Assembly: GCA_902362875.1 (NCBI GenBank)
Contig: CABIYF010000001.1
Span: 75,910-139,909 of the forward strand
Source: Eubacteriaceae bacterium
GTDB lineage: Bacteria; Bacillota; Clostridia; Lachnospirales; Lachnospiraceae
Length of the DNA stretch: 64,000 nt
Direction of reading: 5' to 3'
The stretch's first letter is position 1, and each line of letters opens with the position of its first letter. This document shows, in pieces, positions 8,860-16,192 of this stretch. Below the pieces are notes generated by a model, which made no database searches, was not told where the DNA came from, and was given only the letters and a program-made list of their open reading frames with translations. Made by a program: the position numbers and the translations under genes.

Positions 8860-9195
8860 ATGAGAGAAAGCTATACAGAATCAAAGTTCAGAGAAGAGGT
8901 AAAGAGTGTTGGCGGGATGGCATATAAGTTTGTCTCCCCGGGCAATGCTGGAGTACCAGACAGGGTTGTAATCCTTCAAGGCGGAAAATCTGGATTCGTA
9001 GAATTGAAACGTCCAGGAGAGAAAACAACACCGCTTCAGAAAGTTCAGATCCGTAAGATCTTAGCAACAGGATGTTATGCCACCGTTCTTGATAATAAAA
9101 AAGACATTGACCGAGTGATCTGGGAGATTGAAGCATGGAAGCCAGGTAAGTCCTTGGACAAGATCACAGAGTTAGAACAGAGAGGCATGATATGA
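8860..9195 (+). CDS. VRR-NUC domain nuclease
   Basis: 111 residues, the whole length of a stand-alone VRR-NUC domain. Catalytic features are visible: GNAGVPDRVV near 30-39 and SGFVELKRPG near 44-53, with Asp, Glu and Lys in the order of a PD-(D/E)xK active site. Phage single-domain VRR-NUC enzymes are thought to resolve branched DNA. Its stop overlaps the start of the SNF2 helicase, a very common pair in phages, so the two probably act together. Confidence 0.9.
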   Translation: MRESYTESKFREEVKSVGGMAYKFVSPGNAGVPDRVVILQGGKSGFVELKRPGEKTTPLQKVQIRKILATGCYATVLDNKKDIDRVIWEIEAWKPGKSLDKITELEQRGMI

Positions 9196-10565
9196 AATTT
9201 GTACCACACAATTATCAGCGATACTGCATTAACCGCATGATCACGGATCCGGTCTTAGGATTGTTTCTTGACATGGGACTTGGAAAGACAGTGATCACAC
9301 TGACAGCAGTCAATGATCTGAGATTCAATCGGTTTGCAGTCCGGAAAGTTCTTGTCATCGCGCCGAAGAAAGTTGCAGAAGATACATGGACAAGAGAATC
9401 ACAGAAATGGGATCACCTAAAAATGCTTCGGGTGATCCCAGTCCTTGGAAGTATCAAACAGCGGATCAGAGCGATCAACACACCCGGCGATATCTGGGTG
9501 TTATCAAGAGACAATGTCTCATGGCTGGTTGACTATTACAAAAATGACTGGCCATTTGACATGGTGATCATCGATGAACTGTCAAGCTTCAAGTCCAACA
9601 AAGCAAAACGATTCCGAAAATTAAAAAGCGTTAGGAGTCATATCCATCGGATTGTAGGGCTTACAGGAACACCAACCCCGAACGGACTGGAAGACCTGTG
9701 GGCGCAGATCTATCTTCTGGATGAAGGAAAACGACTAGGAAAGACTCTAACCGGATATCGGGATAATTACTTCACACCAGGAGCAAGAAACGGAAATGTG
9801 GTCTATGAGTATAATCCGAGAACATGGGCAGACGAAGAGATCAACGAACGAATCAAAGATATCTGTATCTCCATGAAAGCAGAAGATTATCTGGAATTAC
9901 CAGAACGGATCGATAATGTCCGCCACATCAAACTTCCGGATAAAGCAAAGAAGCAGTATGAAGAACTGGAGAAGACGATGATCGCGGATATCGATGGAGA
10001 GACCATTGACGTTACCAGTGCAGCGGCTTTAAGCAATAAATTACTGCAGTTATGTAACGGGGCTGTCTATGATGCAGACGGTATATACCATGAGGTGCAT
10101 GACGAGAAGATCGAAGCCTTAAAAGAGATCATCGATGCAAATGCCGGAAAGGGGATATTAGTGTTTTATAACTTTAAGCATGACAAGGCACGGATCCAGA
10201 AGGCTTTGAAAAAGAGCAAGCTTCGGATCGGGGAGTTAAAGAATCCGGACAGCATCACAGCCTGGAACAATGGGCAGATGGATATCCTACTTGCACATCC
10301 GGCAAGTGCAGCATATGGATTAAACCTCCAGGCAGGTGGGCACATCATTGTCTGGTTTGGACTTAACTGGTCATTGGAGTTATATCAACAGGCAAATGCC
10401 AGATTGTACCGACAGGGACAAAAAGAGAATGTTGTGATCCATCATCTAGTCACTGCCGGCGGATATGATGAGAACGTCATGGATGCACTGGAAGCAAAAG
10501 AAGTTACACAGGATTCGTTTCTGGATGCCTTAAAGGCAAGGATCAAGAGTGTTAAGGAAAGTTAA
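9192..10565 (+). CDS. SNF2-type DEAD/DEAH-box helicase
   Basis: 457 residues. N-terminal lobe: LDMGLGKTVITL (Walker A near 26-33), IIDELSSFKS (motif II near 126, DELS instead of DEAH) and GLTGTPTPN (motif III near 155-163). C-terminal lobe: GILVFYNFKHDK, and YRQGQKENVVIHHL (motif VI near 404-417). This matches phage SNF2 helicases that remodel DNA forks or recombination intermediates. It is coupled to the VRR-NUC gene by a 4-base overlap. Confidence 0.92.
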   Translation: MKFVPHNYQRYCINRMITDPVLGLFLDMGLGKTVITLTAVNDLRFNRFAVRKVLVIAPKKVAEDTWTRESQKWDHLKMLRVIPVLGSIKQRIRAINTPGDIWVLSRDNVSWLVDYYKNDWPFDMVIIDELSSFKSNKAKRFRKLKSVRSHIHRIVGLTGTPTPNGLEDLWAQIYLLDEGKRLGKTLTGYRDNYFTPGARNGNVVYEYNPRTWADEEINERIKDICISMKAEDYLELPERIDNVRHIKLPDKAKKQYEELEKTMIADIDGETIDVTSAAALSNKLLQLCNGAVYDADGIYHEVHDEKIEALKEIIDANAGKGILVFYNFKHDKARIQKALKKSKLRIGELKNPDSITAWNNGQMDILLAHPASAAYGLNLQAGGHIIVWFGLNWSLELYQQANARLYRQGQKENVVIHHLVTAGGYDENVMDALEAKEVTQDSFLDALKARIKSVKES

Positions 10566-10579
10566 GGAGTAAATTAATT

Positions 10580-10960
10580 ATGACAAAGATCAGACAGAAG
10601 CTTGCGAAGGTCTATATTCATTCGCAGGATAATGGCAATGACTTTGGGATCATCGACCATCTGGCTGAGGTCGGATACGATGTCGATTTCGAAGTTGTGG
10701 ATAATGGAGTTGGCAATAAGGTGATCTCATGTGAGATCTATGATGCAGGGGGGGGAAGAAAGACAATGATTAAAAATAACAGGACAGCAATGAACGCATA
10801 CAAGAAGACCAGAGAGAAACATGGCGGGAATCGTCCTCGCTGTGTAGTCTGTGGCGAGGCGATGGATCCGGAGGACGATGAGACAGAGTGGTCCAGAACA
10901 AAGAGAAGGACAGATTGTTTTGTACATAGACATTGCGTGAAACATTGGGGAGACGTTTAG
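10580..10960 (+). CDS. hypothetical phage protein with C-terminal zinc-binding module
   Basis: 126 residues that read as two parts. Residues 1-57 form a small beta-rich domain (IIDHLAEVGYDVDFEVVDNG). Residues 63-126 are basic with a CVVCGEAMDP pair and later Cys-x9-Cys/His residues (TDCFVHRHCVKHW), so probably zinc-binding and similar to small HNH or zinc-ribbon phage proteins. The parts join across a run of eight Gs (10748-10755), and an internal ATG follows at 10768. The run may be a slippage site or hide a sequencing length error; two separate genes are possible. Confidence 0.6.
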   Translation: MTKIRQKLAKVYIHSQDNGNDFGIIDHLAEVGYDVDFEVVDNGVGNKVISCEIYDAGGGRKTMIKNNRTAMNAYKKTREKHGGNRPRCVVCGEAMDPEDDETEWSRTKRRTDCFVHRHCVKHWGDV

Positions 10961-10995
10961 GATGCTGATGCAACATAGGTGACAGGAGGCAAGAC

Positions 10996-11412
10996 ATGGA
11001 TAAGAAAAAACTAAGACAGTATCGATCTCTGAAGAGGGAGCAGAAGATGCTGGAAGACAAAATGGAGAAACTGAATGAAAGAGCAGAGAGGATTCCGACG
11101 GTTGCTGGAACAGTAAAAGGATCCATGAATACGTTTCCCTATATCGGAACGCACATGAGTGTTACGATGTCAGAGCCGAAACAAGCAGATGTGATCTATC
11201 GACAGATGATGATCAACGGGAAAAGACAAGAACGGGTGAATGAACTTCTGACAGAGATTGAAGAGTTTATCAGCCAGATTCCTGACAGCAATACAAGACA
11301 GATATTTGAGCTCATTTATCTAAATGGCAATACACAACAGGAAGTTGGGGATCAATTGGGATATACGAAAGGCAGAATTTCTCAAATAATCAGCGAAAAT
11401 CTAAAAGATTAA
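10996..11412 (+). CDS. DUF1492/ArpU-like late transcription regulator
   Basis: 138 residues. The N-terminal half is a coiled coil (about 1-35, LRQYRSLKREQKMLEDKMEK). The C-terminal 50 residues form a sigma-70 region 4-like helix-turn-helix: RQIFELIYLNGNTQQEVG, then DQLGYTKGRISQIISENL. Proteins of this type close the early region of many Firmicute phages and switch on the packaging and structural genes. The location fits: a terminator follows and the late genes begin 1.7 kb later, after a cargo insert. Confidence 0.85.
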   Translation: MDKKKLRQYRSLKREQKMLEDKMEKLNERAERIPTVAGTVKGSMNTFPYIGTHMSVTMSEPKQADVIYRQMMINGKRQERVNELLTEIEEFISQIPDSNTRQIFELIYLNGNTQQEVGDQLGYTKGRISQIISENLKD

Positions 11413-11494
11413 ACAAATTAAACAAAAAAGTGTGTTATAGTTATACTTGAGGAAATTGGATAGAGTCCAATCAATCGCCCCGTATAATTTTTTT

Positions 11495-11523
11495 GAGCAT
11501 CGTAGAGATACGGTGTTCTTTTT
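11495..11523 (+). terminator. rho-independent terminator ending the early operon
   Basis: GAGCATCGTA and TACGGTGTTC pair (two G-U pairs) around a GAGA loop and are followed by a TTCTTTTT tract. It separates the early operon from the cargo segment. Confidence 0.65.
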
Positions 11524-11533
11524 GTGTCTCAAT

Positions 11534-11565
11534 TTGTAGAATCTACAAGAAAACTATGATATAAT
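11534..11565 (+). promoter_or_regulatory. cargo-gene promoter with operator-like palindrome
   Basis: TATAAT at 11560-11565 is a perfect -10. The expected -35 area is covered by a 7-1-7 palindrome, TTGTAGA-A-TCTACAA (11534-11548), typical of a repressor site. The half-site contains CTACAA, the same hexamer repeated four times near the integrase. The promoter leads to a GGGAGG site and the ATG at 11594. Confidence 0.5.
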
Positions 11566-11593
11566 TTATTAAAAAGATTACGCGGGAGGACAT

Positions 11594-12256
11594 ATGGATT
11601 GTAAAATTAATGAAAACAGAATTTTGAATGCAATATTAAATTTCGAAATAAAAGAAATTGATTCGGAAGCTAGATTCTGGATGATTAGAACCAAAAAAGG
11701 ATATTTTTATGATGAGTTTATTGCTAATAGATTTGTAGCGGTAGCTTGGAATGTCATAACAAAAGATACTGTTATTTCAGAGCAAACTAAAGGAATAATT
11801 GCAAATAGAATACTAACAGATTACCCAGGCATAAAAAGGCCGACAACAGCAATTAATAAGTGTGTGTCTTTCATAAATGAGATTAAAGAAAACGACATTA
11901 TAGTTATACCGAGTGAAGGAAGTCGATATATTACTTTTGCAAGAGCAGGAGAGTATTATGAGGAAAAAGAAAATACTGTAGAAGTTGAAAAAACTGTAAT
12001 TGATAGTATTGAAAATAACTCTGTACTAATAAATGAGATTGCGTGCCCTTATTTAAAAAGGCGGCGTATCGATATTATAATGACTGTAAAAAGTGAGGAT
12101 TTGAATCCGAACTTATTCCGTGCGATATCTAATCATCATGGAATAAGTAATTTAGATGGATACGCAAAGAATATACTAAGTACAATATACAATGTATATA
12201 CATATAAAAATGATATAAATATAGTATTTAATGTTAAAAAAAACAGGACCAATTAG
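11594..12256 (+). CDS. cargo protein, N-terminal part: PUA/EVE-like sensor domain (split at A8 tract)
   Basis: 220 residues with a strong GGGAGG site. The region near residues 27-60 (ARFWMIRTKKGYFYDEFI, then ANRFVAVAWN) resembles the PUA-like N-terminal domains found on Mrr-type restriction enzymes and other defence proteins. A second alpha/beta part follows (RRIDIIMTVKSEDLNPNLF). The frame stops soon after an A8 run (12236-12243). Removing one A would join it in frame to the next gene as one protein of about 391 residues. Base composition is more AT-rich than the neighbouring phage genes, and it has its own promoter, both signs of a moron. The defence role is inferred. Confidence 0.6.
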   Translation: MDCKINENRILNAILNFEIKEIDSEARFWMIRTKKGYFYDEFIANRFVAVAWNVITKDTVISEQTKGIIANRILTDYPGIKRPTTAINKCVSFINEIKENDIIVIPSEGSRYITFARAGEYYEEKENTVEVEKTVIDSIENNSVLINEIACPYLKRRRIDIIMTVKSEDLNPNLFRAISNHHGISNLDGYAKNILSTIYNVYTYKNDINIVFNVKKNRTN

Positions 12257-12770
12257 TCCTAGGTTATTATCTGGAATTTTATATGGAGTTTCTGACTATC
12301 TCAGCAAGCTTGAAATAGAAGACGAAAAGATTTCAACACAAATCAATATCAATTCACCAGGACCAATCGATTTTAATATAATAGGAATTTTTAATACTGT
12401 TAAAGATGCGTTTCCTTATTTATTCGGGTTGCTAGTAATGGTCGGAGGCGGCAGTGCGTTTGCATTTAAGGTACCAGGAGTGGTAGATGTCATAAAAGAA
12501 ATTTTGCTTTTACCAGAAGAAAAAAGAAAAATGCAAGCGGAAGCTGAAGGGATTGAATTGGATAATTTAAAAAAGAAAGTTGAAATTTATAATGAAATTA
12601 AATCTTTAGGGATTCAACCAGAGAATTTAGTAATGAGCATTGATACTATTGCTCAAAATGCAGAGCTATTAGATGTTCAACCTCTTGAAAATAATAATCA
12701 TCCAGTTACTGAACCTATTCCAGAAACTTCCGTTGAAGATCAGCCAGAAGATGAACCAGAAGACGAGTAG
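12231..12770 (+). CDS. cargo protein, C-terminal part: membrane segment plus coiled coil
   Basis: The frame is 179 residues from an ATG at 12231, but no ribosome site precedes that ATG, and it lies inside the upstream gene next to an A8 run. It is best read as the second half of a frameshifted gene. It has one strong membrane helix near residues 61-85 (FPYLFGLLVMVGGGSAFAF), a charged coiled coil (LLLPEEKRKMQAEAEGIELD, about 95-130) and an acidic, proline-rich tail ending in EDEPEDE. Joined to the upstream half it would be a soluble sensor followed by a membrane-anchored segment, a layout common in abortive-infection proteins. Intact, phase-variable or broken cannot be decided from sequence alone. 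Confidence 0.55.
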   Translation: MLKKTGPISPRLLSGILYGVSDYLSKLEIEDEKISTQININSPGPIDFNIIGIFNTVKDAFPYLFGLLVMVGGGSAFAFKVPGVVDVIKEILLLPEEKRKMQAEAEGIELDNLKKKVEIYNEIKSLGIQPENLVMSIDTIAQNAELLDVQPLENNNHPVTEPIPETSVEDQPEDEPEDE

Positions 12771-12954
12771 GCAGTATGGATAAAATAATAGAAAATAGAA
12801 TGATGGTATAAGTTATAGGATGTTTGTTTAAAATAATGTCATAAATAGGAGTTAGATAAATCAAGTTAAAAACAAGTGATAAAATAGTCATAAAACTTAA
12901 AAAATACATAAAAATACAAAATATTCTATTAAGTAATTTGATTTTTTTTCGCAT
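12715..12954 (-). CDS. small two-helix membrane protein, unknown
   Basis: 79 residues from the ATG at 12954, with a perfect AGGAGG 7 bases upstream and a TATAAT about 20 bases further up. Two hydrophobic helices are clear: about residues 9-33 (FCIFMYFLSFMTILSLVFNL) and 45-67 (YTIILFSIILSILPTRLLVH). Its 3' end overlaps the end of the rightward cargo gene by 56 bases, so the two converge. It is the only leftward gene in this part of the phage, which fits lysogen-expressed cargo such as a superinfection-exclusion or immunity membrane protein. No family recognised. Confidence 0.6.
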   Translation of the reverse strand: MRKKIKLLNRIFCIFMYFLSFMTILSLVFNLIYLTPIYDIILNKHPITYTIILFSIILSILPTRLLVHLLADLQRKFLE

Positions 12955-13032
12955 ATCCAATCCTCCTTTGCTTTATTATACTATTTTCTATTGACAAAAT
13001 CGACAATAATATTAAACATTTTGAAAAGAATC

Positions 13033-13054
13033 AAGCGCCTTCGGGTGCTTTTTT
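13033..13054 (+). terminator. rho-independent terminator before the tRNA
   Basis: AAGCGCC, a TTCG tetraloop and GGTGCTT are followed by a T-run. It closes the cargo segment just before the tRNA and late operon, so late transcripts entering from upstream would need antitermination or a promoter not recognised here. Confidence 0.8.
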
Positions 13055-13069
13055 CGTGCAGAAATTTAA

Positions 13070-13143
13070 GGACCTCTAGCTCAGCTGGTCAGAGCAGTCG
13101 GCTCATAACCAATCGGTTCAGGGTTCGAGTCCCTGGAGGTCCA
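13070..13143 (+). tRNA. phage tRNA with CAT anticodon (Ile2-like or Met)
   Basis: A full cloverleaf: acceptor GGACCTC/GAGGTCC (13070-13076 and 13136-13142), D arm, anticodon loop CTCATAA with CAT at 13104-13106, T arm CAGGG/CCCTG, discriminator A at 13143. CCA is not encoded. The anticodon stem has one C-A mismatch and a G-T pair. The acceptor and D-arm sequence resemble the Firmicute isoleucine tRNA whose CAT is modified to lysidine to read ATA, more than elongator Met, but the two cannot be separated with certainty. It lies directly before the terminase gene. Confidence 0.9.
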
Positions 13144-13167
13144 TTTTAGAGAAGGGAGTGAGCCTAG

Positions 13168-13623
13168 ATGGCATTAACAGAAAAAAGAAAGCTATTTGCT
13201 GATGAATACCTGATAGATCTGAATGCATCTCGGGCTTACAGAGTTGCATATCCAAGAGTAAAAGATGGAGATGTAGCGGCTGCTGCCGCAAGTAGATTAT
13301 TAAAGATTGAAGAGGTAAAAAAGTATGTAGCGGACCAAATGGAAGCGATCCATAATGAGAAAACAGCGGACGCCCAGGAAGTGATTGAATACTTAACTGC
13401 AGTAATGCGTGGGAAGAGTAATGCGGAGGAGATCGTTGTGGAAGGAATCGGAGATGGATGTAGTGAAGCCAGAGCAATAACAAAGGGACCGTCTGAAAAA
13501 GAACGATTGAAGGCAGCAGAACTTCTTGGCAAGCGATATGCACTTTTTACTGATAAAGTTGAAACAGATGTTGACATGGATCTTAATATTACAATTGACT
13601 ATGGCGAGGATGATACTGGATGA
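13168..13623 (+). CDS. terminase small subunit
   Basis: 151 residues of the Terminase_2 type. The N-terminal segment LTEKRKLFADEYLIDLNASR, followed by AYRVAYPRVKDG and AAAAASRLLKIEEVKKYV, is the characteristic helix-turn-helix that recognises the phage packaging site. The rest is a helical region (EKERLKAAELLGKRYALF) and an acidic tail that contacts the large subunit. GGGAG lies upstream. Its stop overlaps the large-subunit start by 4 bases. Confidence 0.92.
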   Translation: MALTEKRKLFADEYLIDLNASRAYRVAYPRVKDGDVAAAAASRLLKIEEVKKYVADQMEAIHNEKTADAQEVIEYLTAVMRGKSNAEEIVVEGIGDGCSEARAITKGPSEKERLKAAELLGKRYALFTDKVETDVDMDLNITIDYGEDDTG

Positions 13624-14864
13624 ACATAAAAGTACAGGCAAATCCTTGTTTTAAAGAAGTTGATCGTAGTAAAAAACGATACATCGTCATGAAGGGTTCT
13701 GCCGGATCTGGAAAGAGTGTGGATACAGCACAGCACTATATCCTAAGGCTTATGAATGATTCTGGGCGAAACCTTTTATGTGTCCGAAAAGCAGATGTAA
13801 CGAATAGAGATAGCACTTTTGCAGAATTGCAGGGTGCTATTTTTCGGATGTTTGGAGAACGGTATAAGCGATACTGGTATATCAATGCATCGAATATGAT
13901 TATAGAATGCAAGAGTAATCACAATCAGATCATATTCAGAGGTGTAAACGACGAAAGACAGAGAGAAAAGCTGAAATCAATCACATTCAAACGAGGAAAG
14001 CTAACAGACGTTTGGATAGAAGAAGCGACAGAGATCACACAGTCAGATTTTGAGATCATTGATGACCGATTGAGAGGCGAATTGCCAGAAGGACAGTTCT
14101 ATCAGATTAGAATGACATTTAACCCTGTATCAGTACACCACTGGATCAAGAAAGTGTTCTTTGATCGTGCTGATTCTGATGTACTCACACACCAGTCAAC
14201 TTACGAAAAGAACCGATTCATCGATGAAGCATATCACAGACGAATGCTAAGACGTAAAGAGGTAGACCCAGAAGGATACAGAGTTTATGGCCTTGGAGAG
14301 TGGGGAGAAGTTGCAGGTTTGATCCTTAAAAATTATGTCATAGAAGAATTTGATCGTACACCAGAACGCTTTGATTACATGGTAAATGCACAGGACTTTG
14401 GATTTAACCATGCAAACTGTATTGGGGAGGTTGGATTTAAAGATGGCGATCTGTACTTATGTCAAGAACTCTATGTCTACGAAATGGACACAGAAGAAAT
14501 TATCAAAAAGGCAGCAGGGAGATTCAATAAGAAGCTTCGTATGTGGTGTGATTCTGCGGAACCAGATCGTATCAAGATGTGGAAGAAAGCAGGATACAGA
14601 GCAAGAGGAGTAAAAAAAGAGCCAAACAGTGTCAGTGCTCAGATTGATTATTTGAAACAACATAGGATACATATCTATCCAACGTGTGTAAATACAATTA
14701 AAGAAATACAGCAATGGAAGTGGAAGAAAGATGAGAGAACCAATACTTATCTAGATGAGCCAGTTCCATTTTTTGATGATGCAATGGCCATGTTACGTTA
14801 TTCAATCGAAGAAGAACGAAAGCAGAAACCACGACTAAACACAAACGTGAAAGGAGGAATATGA
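13620..14864 (+). CDS. terminase large subunit (PBSX type)
   Basis: 414 residues. The ATPase core has Walker A GSAGSGKS at 26-33 and Walker B VWIEEATE near 129-136. The C-terminal nuclease half shows the acidic residues expected for an RNase H-like fold: NAQDFGFNHAN (Asp near 257), MWCDSAEPDRI (Asp near 311) and FFDDAMAMLRY (Asp near 385). It drives DNA into the prohead and cuts it. The length is normal for the family. It is coupled to the small subunit upstream and the portal downstream. Confidence 0.95.
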   Translation: MNIKVQANPCFKEVDRSKKRYIVMKGSAGSGKSVDTAQHYILRLMNDSGRNLLCVRKADVTNRDSTFAELQGAIFRMFGERYKRYWYINASNMIIECKSNHNQIIFRGVNDERQREKLKSITFKRGKLTDVWIEEATEITQSDFEIIDDRLRGELPEGQFYQIRMTFNPVSVHHWIKKVFFDRADSDVLTHQSTYEKNRFIDEAYHRRMLRRKEVDPEGYRVYGLGEWGEVAGLILKNYVIEEFDRTPERFDYMVNAQDFGFNHANCIGEVGFKDGDLYLCQELYVYEMDTEEIIKKAAGRFNKKLRMWCDSAEPDRIKMWKKAGYRARGVKKEPNSVSAQIDYLKQHRIHIYPTCVNTIKEIQQWKWKKDERTNTYLDEPVPFFDDAMAMLRYSIEEERKQKPRLNTNVKGGI

Positions 14865-16192
14865 TGCGTAAAGAAATTTATAGGATATCGCCAGACGAAG
14901 AACTAACAGATGCGAAGTTGAGTCGGTTTATCGCAAGGCATGCTGCAGAAAGCACGTTTCGGTATAAACAATTACAAGATGCATACGAAACAGATTTCCC
15001 AATCTTTCACGAAAAACCAAAACCAGAGTGGAAACCCGATAATCGTATTGCTGTAAACTTTGCAAAATACATTGTAGACACAATGAACGGGTATTTCATT
15101 GGAAATCCGATCAAAATCATAGTAGATGGTGGAGAGGAAACGATTGAAAAATACATAGAATTCCTCGATCAATATAATGATCAGGATGACAACAATGCAG
15201 AATTGTCTAAGATTTGCTCTATTTATGGAAAAGGGTACGAAATGTATTATAACGATGAAGATGGAAACGTCGGAATTATATATTTAGATCCAACAGAAGC
15301 GTTTATGATCTATGATGATTCGGTACTTAAACGTGAACGCTATTTTGTTCGGCTATATAGGGATGAGGATAATGTCTTGCATGGAAGTGTATCGGACCAA
15401 GAAAAAGTTCGATGGTTTACTATAAAAGGAAAGATTGTTTGGAATGAACAAGAACAATTACATTACTTTAATGGGGTTCCAGCTACGGAATATTGTGAAA
15501 ATAAAGAGTGCCAAGGAATATTCGAACCGGTGATGTCCATAATCAATGCATTCAACAAAGCAATCAGTGAAAAAGCCAATGATGTAGATTATTTTGCAGA
15601 TGCATATTTGAAAATTATAGGGACTTTGTTAGGTGAGGATGAATTGAAACATATTAGATCAGACCGTGTGATCAACTTTGATGGAGATGGCGAAAGTGTA
15701 ATCGTTGATTTCTTACAGAAACCAAACGGAGACACGACGCAGGAAAATTTACTTGATCGATTACAAAATCTGATATTTTTAATTGCCATGGTAGCCAATA
15801 TTTCAGATGAAAATTTTGGAACAAGTTCGGGCATTGCAATGGCATATAAATTGCAGGGAATGAGTAACCTTAGAAAAACCAAAGAACGAAAGTTTACCTC
15901 TGGAATGAATCGAAGATATAAGCTGATTTTTAGCAATCCTGGAAATGCTATGAAAAAAGATGATTGGGTGAAGTTGCATTATAAATTCACACCAAATGTT
16001 CCAGCAAATCTATTAGAAGAAAGTCAGATCGCACAAAATCTTTCTGGCGTTGTGTCACAAGAAACACAGCTCGGAGTCTTAAGTGTTGTGGATAATCCGA
16101 AGACAGAGATTGAACGTATAGACAAAGAAGAGGAGAAGCCGAGAGATGTAGTGATGCAGCAGATGTTTGGAGACAAGACAGATGAGCAGTAA
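14861..16192 (+). CDS. portal protein (SPP1 gp6 type)
   Basis: 443 residues, usual for the SPP1-family portal. Typical segments are RIAVNFAKYIVDTMNGYFIG near 60-80, the clip/stem area (FEPVMSIINAFNKAISEKAN near 215-240) and the C-terminal GIAMAYKLQGMSNLRKTKE near 325-345. It forms the dodecameric DNA channel at one prohead vertex. The start overlaps the terminase stop, with AAAGGAGG upstream. Confidence 0.93.
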   Translation: MMRKEIYRISPDEELTDAKLSRFIARHAAESTFRYKQLQDAYETDFPIFHEKPKPEWKPDNRIAVNFAKYIVDTMNGYFIGNPIKIIVDGGEETIEKYIEFLDQYNDQDDNNAELSKICSIYGKGYEMYYNDEDGNVGIIYLDPTEAFMIYDDSVLKRERYFVRLYRDEDNVLHGSVSDQEKVRWFTIKGKIVWNEQEQLHYFNGVPATEYCENKECQGIFEPVMSIINAFNKAISEKANDVDYFADAYLKIIGTLLGEDELKHIRSDRVINFDGDGESVIVDFLQKPNGDTTQENLLDRLQNLIFLIAMVANISDENFGTSSGIAMAYKLQGMSNLRKTKERKFTSGMNRRYKLIFSNPGNAMKKDDWVKLHYKFTPNVPANLLEESQIAQNLSGVVSQETQLGVLSVVDNPKTEIERIDKEEEKPRDVVMQQMFGDKTDEQ

